From Viola odorata (Eukaryota; Streptophyta; Magnoliopsida; Malpighiales; Violaceae), in the NCBI GenBank assembly GCA_963691705.1, contig OY829541.1, forward strand, positions 69,535,189 to 69,599,188: 64,000 bases of DNA, read 5' to 3'. A model generated the notes under the pieces. That model did no database searches. It saw only the letters and a program-made list of their open reading frames with translations, and was not told the origin of the DNA. Of this stretch, positions 57,901 to 64,000 are shown one piece after another. Made by a program: the position numbers and the translations under genes. How positions within the stretch are numbered: position 1 is the first letter of the stretch; the number at the start of each line of letters is the position of its first letter.

Positions 57901-60900
57901 CAACACTATTCAATAGAATCCTATGGAACAAATTAAGGGCGTGCATGCTCACCGAATAAATTTATGAGAATGAGAATGAGAATGAGAATGAAACATGAAG
58001 ATAAGATTGATGTACTACAAACATCGAACTAATAATTTTTTATTTAAAAAGTGTCCACGTTAAATTACTCACACCAACTAAATATCACTTAGTTTATAAT
58101 TAATTTGAGTCATTAGTTTTTTTCTGTTCTATCTTTTCGGGGAAAAAGAACGGAAAAAAGAAAGAATAAATATGAATTAATAAGAATGTATTTTATGATT
58201 CTTAAATCAAGTAGAGTAGAGATTCCTAGCCCTAACAAAGAGGAGGGGATTCTCTATCCAAGATATGGATCGGCAAACATAAGATTACTAAGCATCCATG
58301 AAATTCACATCCTTGGATTGCTCAGTGACTAGGAATAAAGAATCCCCACAATTTGGGACTGGGAATCATATTAGTTAGGCACTTGGAGTTGGTTCCACTT
58401 TTTACGATCGTAAGAATATACTTTTACAGGTTAATGGAAAGTCTACTACCCCCATTTTCCCACGTGCATGGCACAAGAAAAATAAATAAAAATAAAATTG
58501 ATATATCATTATTAGAGACAAACTTCTTAAAATAGAACTGTGTTGAAATAATTATTAAATTTCAAATTACATAAATTAATCCGAACAGTCCGAAAAAAAG
58601 AGGAACCGTGTATATTTACAGAATCCTCTTGGAGTAGAATTGTTGGCGCAATTGGCATGGAAACACGCATCAATTTAAATTGTTACTCCCAAAAGTTAGG
58701 GGTAGTGGCGAATACGGCATGACGCATTGACGTGAACCACCTGCCATTTTCTTTACTTGAGATGAGATAATGTATCATGCCGATTAATATTCTGCTAAGT
58801 AGTTTTTGATTCTTTATTCTCCAAGGTCTCATCAAGCTCAAATAGGATTAATTTCTTCTTCAGAAGAGTTGATACTCAGTGATGGTCTAATGGAAACAGT
58901 GATGGCATTTTGGTGACAAAACTAACCAATTTTTTGGACGAGGGCCACTTCATCCACTAGACCATGACCTTCGATGCAATCTATAGTAAGAAAAAGCTCC
59001 TCCAATTGCTTGCGGATATGCTAGATGAGAAATGCACCATCTCTTTGCTCTCTCCTCTTTAGTATTGAGGTATTGTAAATTGGTAATGCTCCTATGCATA
59101 TGCGCCTACATCCCCTAAATGATTAGGCATTACTGTTTACGATGTAGGTGAAACCTATAAAAAATATAATTGGTAATGCTAGCTGCATCACTAAATACTT
59201 AAGAGAAAGCAATCGCATTAGGCTTCTTCTTCTTCTTTATGTTGTTACGTCATACGGTGAGCAATGCGGTCCGAATATGACACCACAGCACCAAAATAAA
59301 ACGCAACAATATATTTATATATACCTTGGAAATTGACAGAAGTGATCAGAACCCATGAAAAGAAAGTATGTTTTTTACCTTTATTCTTTTTAAAAATATA
59401 TTAATTAACTCGGAAGTAGGTAGATCAATTGATAAAAAGTTGTTCTAGTTTAATTAGAAGTTTTGGGTTGAAGTCTTGGATATGTATAACTGTGTTAAAA
59501 ACTTGTGAGGGAAAGCTTTGTCGCCTTTCGTGATCTTATAAGGCTTAAATCCGGATATCCAATGTAGTGACCAAATTATCGGATAATATTTGACAAAAAA
59601 GTAAATAAATAAAACTTACTAATAATTAATTATGAAAATGTGCTGACGAGGCCAATTAGCTGGAGTCAGTATCAGCAATTATCCATGAATCAGCTTCTGA
59701 TTCATTAACAGACTGTTGGGTGTAAATAGATTACGTGTCAATTAACCACGACATATTACTCCATATACAAACATCAAATTATTTAACAAAATCTTACTTT
59801 TTTGTTAGATGAACATAATCGGTCCTGACCTTAAAAACTCAACAAAACCACTGGATTGTCCATGGAATTTTAATTAAGTTTAATGAACTAATTAATGTAG
59901 TTTAGTAATTGTATCATCATGTTTTTCAATTGGGAAGATGCTTGTATACAGTTGGGGTATATGCAATGCCCCGAATATTACCTTGTCAATAGTGTTTGAA
60001 TTGGCAGTGACGCATTTGGCCGCAATGAATCTTAAATGCTATTTTTTGCTTTTACCAGATTCATAAGAACATGATAAAATTACTATATGGAGTGATCTAC
60101 TAGGTGGGGATTTGTTCACGACATCATCCATAGAGTTGGGCTTCGGCCCATGACATGCTGACAATGGCGTCGGCAGAAATTTGCGTCGCGATTTGTAGTA
60201 TCTCTTGACACAACTCAGGCGAGGTTGACTGCCTAATTCTATAGCGTTGTCGTCAGAAATGATCTCTTGCTTATCTTTTCTATCTTTTCAACATTTTCTA
60301 ATATGATCAAGTCTTAAAATGAGGCTTTCTCATTATGATTCTTTTCTATTTTTCATACTTGTAATTCACCTTATCAATTATCATTATATCCTTAAATATA
60401 TGCACTGGAATGAACGAAAATATTAATTAATTAGACATGATTGGATATTAGGTAAATATGCTTCTGACTAAATAATTGCGTAAAATAATGAGATTAATTG
60501 CGGTGAAATAAAAGAGGAGAAAAAAGGCGCTTTAAGGGAAAAAACATTTGACCATGAAAACAAAATAAAAATAAAAATAAAAATAATTTTTTTTTTAATT
60601 TGTTAATTTGATTGGAAAAAAAATACTGGCTGGTCATTTATAAAGAAGGTCCCGCCGCTGTGGGATCTTGATTGAATCTTTGACCAAAAGTGATCCCATA
60701 AGGTTGAATCTTTGACCAAATTATTTTCGTTTTATTCTCTTCTTTTTAAACATTTGTTGGTCTAAATCTAGGTTTTGGAAAGGGAACTCAACTGTTATCT
60801 CCTTTATTGCATCGCTCTACCCTAATTAAGCATGCATTTAAGTACCTGTCGAAGTGATACTGTTTGAGTTATCTTGTAATATACAGTTGATTGTTGAATC

Positions 60901-61443
60901 CTATAAGTTTACTATATGAACTACAATTGTACCATTCCGTTATTTTTATAATGGTATCTCCATATTTGAATCGTCAATAGCTTACTAAAGATCAATAGAA
61001 TCCTAAATAATCTAACATATGAATGGTCTCTTTCAAATGTAAGAAAATGGAGCGATGAATGTGAAAAAGACTATATCGATGCGTATGATTGCATCTAATT
61101 AATAGGTGGCAAGAGCTTTGACGATGCCAAAACAACGGCTTGCTATAGTTTGTGACCAAAAGTATCACGGCTTTGAATCAACTAGAACCGGAGTTCTTTC
61201 ATGCGTCTATTCATTTGGGTTTGTGTTTGATTGCGTCCAGATTATTCCTACTCTCTTTCGGACTTGATTCATATTTTGTCAAGTTTAAATCACGGATAAA
61301 TGATTAATGTGATTTTCTCATAATCTAGCCGGCTTATGGGTCACCTCAGGTTTGCTTGCTTTTGGACAACATCCATTATTTGGTTTTTTTTTTAAAGTGG
61401 AGGTGGATGCCTTTGCATGGTTGAAAGTTTCCGATCTCCACAG
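54996..61443. other. Long AT-rich intergenic region
   Basis: About 6.4 kb in which I recognise no gene. It contains two similar palindromes (55696-55823), a GAGAAT repeat (57966-57991) and a duplicated TTGAATCTTTGACCAAA (about 60673 and 60704). Short open frames at 57726-57959 and 59148-59336 lack homology. Confidence 0.5.
55696..55823. repeat. Two tandem imperfect hairpins (TTTTGTCG...CGACAAAA)
   Basis: TTATTTTGTCGTTTAATTAA...AACGACAAAA at about 55696-55737 and a diverged copy, TTATTTTTGTCGTCTGATTAA...GCGACAAAAA, at about 55782-55823. They are about 85 bp apart, each self-complementary at its ends. Confidence 0.6.
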
Positions 61444-61945
61444 TGAAAATACAAGTAAAATACCTGAAGTGTATTTTTGACCTTTCATCACCAACGAGAG
61501 AGTCCCGATATATGTGTCTCCCGATATATATCTCCACTATAGTCAAGATTGTATACCAGCTCCACTAGATAAGTATACTGCTTGTATGACATATTAGGGA
61601 AACTATCGAGTAAAGGGGCAGGTATCGGTAATGGCTGACTAAACCCAAATGACACGTGTCTAGGGTGACCCACTGGGCGAGGCAATAAATACCCCCATCA
61701 CCCCTTCATTGGGGGACACACACTTGCACGTGCACGTATACTGAAGCCCTGCTCACACAACTACCCAACTACCTATTTCCATCCGATAATTTTCCCTTAC
61801 CATAAATTTTCGTTATGCATATTGACTTGATCGTTGGAGTTTTTACGCCGAAGATCTCTTCTGACGATTTGCAAATGACGTAAAAGCAGCGAGACAGTCC
61901 ACGTCAACCCGATATATTATAGAGTAACTCCCACCCTAGATTCAG
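61444..61945 (+). mobile_element. LTR-like fragment 3 (probable solo LTR)
   Basis: Diverged copy of the fragment at 46596-47085, in the same orientation. It contains GTCCCGATATAT, TAGGGAAACTATCG, AATAAATACCCCCATCACCC (promoter-like), GCATATTGACTTGATCG and GCGAGACAGTCCACG. No internal retrotransposon sequence was seen between or beside the copies. Confidence 0.6.
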
Positions 61946-63291
61946 GATTAGAGTTTATGTGTATGAAGAGAAAACAGAACAAAAAAACAGTAAAGACATC
62001 AACGGATAGCGAGAGAACATAGACTCATAATCATCGCACGTTATTGCTGTCCTCTTTCTCTTTTCCATCTTTTGTGGAAAAAAACATTGGCTAAATGTAC
62101 TTACGCGGTCCAAACAAAATATCACCATCGTGACCAAAAATAGAAAGAGTAAAACTTAATTTGAGGTACTTTTAATTAATTAATCACTCTTTCCAAATCA
62201 GATTCATGATTATAAAAATGATTTCGAATGAAAAATATACTCAAATAAAATTAGTATTATATTTGGAAAAAAAAATCCTAAAAAGATCTGAGAAAATTAT
62301 AATTAAAGAAGAAATTAGAACCTCTAGAAATTTATTTATTTAATTTATTTTTACTGTTCTGTGAAGCGATTAGTACGAGCATTGTTACAAATTAATCTTT
62401 GTACACCTTTGTAATTATGATATATTATGAGTTTTTTTTTTGTTTTTTTAAATATAATTCTGAGTTGTAATAGGGGCCCTCTACTTTCGAGGAAGGTGTC
62501 CCTTTTAGGCTTAGCCCAAAAGCTATAGATTACCAAGTGGATTGGCCCGATTCTGACTTGGGCCAATACTGCGACAACATGCGATGTGCCCAGAGTCCCT
62601 AGTTTGTTTGGTTGGGCTTCTTCTTCAAGAAGCTAAGCCCATTTAAAAACTCCAAAATGTATTTTTAGTGAAGCCCAATACTAAGGATGACACCTGGATC
62701 AATGCTCCAAGGACCGGTACACGTTAATTCATGAGGAGAATGCCATCCACAATATATAATTGGCTGACAAAAAACAGCATAGCTTCTACAAAATTTCATA
62801 CTTAAAAAATGTATATATAGCAAAACCACACCAGAAAAAGAAAAATAACCTCAGTAAATAAAACTACTAGCTTAGCTTCTACGAAATTTCATATTTCTAT
62901 TATTTTCTTCACATTTTATAAAATAATGGTAAATATTTATAGCGCCAATCATTTTGTTCGGTCGATCAATAAAATTTAAGCGTAGAAATGAGTCAATATT
63001 AATTATAGGACCAAATTTGAATAAAATTATAAAATTAACTTCGATACGATAAGACTTAAACTAGAGCAACTTTCCTCTATTTTTTTTAGAGGGTCGTCGG
63101 ATGCTGAAAAGTCATGGATGGCAATATACAAAGATAACGAAATGTAACAGAGCGTTGAAAAAAATAAATAGAAATGGGACGGTGGGACCGTGCATCCTTT
63201 TCTATTATTGACAGGAAAAACGAAGCCTAAAATTCACTAACCAGACCCCTTCTCTCTTCCAAATTCCAACCGATTACCATAGAACTCAACA
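61946..63291. other. Upstream region of the NLR gene
   Basis: AT-rich. A segment at 62470-62680 with repeated GGCCCA/GCCCAA motifs looks repeat-derived. No gene recognised. Confidence 0.45.
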
Positions 63292-64000
63292 ATGGCTGAT
63301 GCGCTAATTTCCTCAATCACCAATGAGTTAACAAGAATCATTTCATCGCGGATCCAATACAAATACCAACTAGTGGTTGGTGTGACGGAAGAAATCAACA
63401 AGCTTAGCAGCAATTTTCTTGCCATCCAAGCTGTCCTTGAAGATGCAGAGAGGAGGCAGACTAAGGAGGCCACCGTCAAAAATTGGGTGGAAAAACTGAA
63501 ACAAGTTTCTTACGACATGGACGATGTGTTGGATGATTGGAGCACCGCAATCCTCAAGTCGGAAATTGAGGAATCTGCTTTAGAATCGAAGACTACGGCG
63601 TGCTTTCCATTGACCCGGGTAATTAAACTCTTGCTTATCAGAAATATATTATGTCAATGTTCCTTAGGGATCAAACGCATAATTTTTCTGACAATCTTTG
63701 GTAATCTGTCAATATTATCCTGCTGAAAATCCAAGAGAAAAGCGTTAATTTCTATCAAATAAATGATTTCGTCGCTAAAAAATTGTTTGTAATATGGTGC
63801 AGTGCTTCAGCCTAGTAAGTAAACGCCATGACATTGCTCTCAAGATAAAAGAAATTTGTCAAAGACTAGATGAGATTGTGAAAGAGAAAACTAGCTACAG
63901 GTTTGATGTGTACAGAGCGACGATTGAAGAACCTGAACGACCCATAACAACATCGAGAGTTGATGTACCAAACGTGAGGGGAAGAGATGATGATAAGCAA
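63292..64000 (+). CDS. CC-NB-LRR disease-resistance protein, 5' part (truncated by window edge)
   Basis: Exon 1, 63292-63618, codes MADALISSITNELTRI... with Rx-type coiled-coil hallmarks: FLAIQAVLEDAERRQ, VKNWVEKLKQVSYDMDDVLDDW (an EDVID-like block). A GTAATT donor after ACCCGG and a GGTGCAG acceptor at 63802 join in phase 0 to exon 2, which starts at 63803 with CFSLVSKRHDIALKIKEICQRLDEI. Exon 2 runs to the edge at VRGRDDDKQ, the lead-in to the NB-ARC P-loop. The NB-ARC and LRR parts lie beyond the window. Family knowledge: RGA-like intracellular immune receptors that recognise pathogen effectors. If exon 1 is not spliced it ends at a TGA at 63724-63726. The ATG at 63292 matches the MADA/MADALI-type start of the family. 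Confidence 0.9.

Noticed and set aside
46596..61945. Single very large retroelement with LTRs at 46.6 and 61.4 kb
   Set aside because: The copies are clearly diverged and enclose a normal host gene (MCU), so they are better read as independent solo LTRs.

Overview
The window is a 64 kb piece of a flowering-plant nuclear genome, most likely a eudicot. The evidence is large AT-rich intergenic spaces, GT-AG introns, and plant gene families: a LysM receptor kinase, GATL, RMA RING ligase, thaumatin-like, plant-type MCU and CC-NB-LRR. No bacterial, organellar or viral region was seen.

Layout. 1-1281 (minus) is the 5' part of a LYK5-like LysM receptor kinase cut by the window edge. 1370-11078 is an accessory block: a ~1.2 kb direct repeat (A), then five tandem ~1.4 kb modules (2575-~9637), then a second copy of the repeat (A'). 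Each module carries a broken papain-like cysteine-protease gene on the minus strand, a tRNA-like (SINE-like) A/B-box segment and a 33-bp minisatellite. An F-box/LRR pseudogene (11085-12106) abuts A'. 15610-16692 (minus) is an intact GATL glycosyltransferase. 19279-19777 is a Tourist-like MITE and 20431-21905 a Mutator-like fold-back element with ~500 bp arms, a 9-bp target duplication and a tRNA-like sequence in each arm.

25.5-43 kb is the gene-rich core. It holds an RMA-type RING E3 ligase (minus), an ELO-like fatty-acid elongase (plus), an LPAT4/5-type acyltransferase (plus, three coding exons), a thaumatin-like protein (plus, two exons) and a 17-exon leishmanolysin-like metallopeptidase (minus) whose complete model I reconstructed (857 residues). 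43-53 kb is repeat-rich, with LTR-like fragments and a hAT-like insertion. 53.4-54.9 kb (minus) is a two-exon mitochondrial calcium uniporter. 55-63 kb is mostly featureless, with one more LTR-like fragment, and a CC-NB-LRR resistance gene starts at 63292 and runs off the right edge.

The genes are independently transcribed and form no pathway. RMA and ELO-like are divergent and share a short intergenic promoter region, and ELO-like and LPAT are adjacent lipid genes, probably by chance. The most unusual structure is the tandem protease array flanked by long direct repeats. Its copies record stepwise decay: loss of a splice donor in two units, homopolymer length changes that break the frame, and minisatellite copy numbers of 5-5-2-2-1. 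All functional calls rest on motif recognition by eye; no database search was run.
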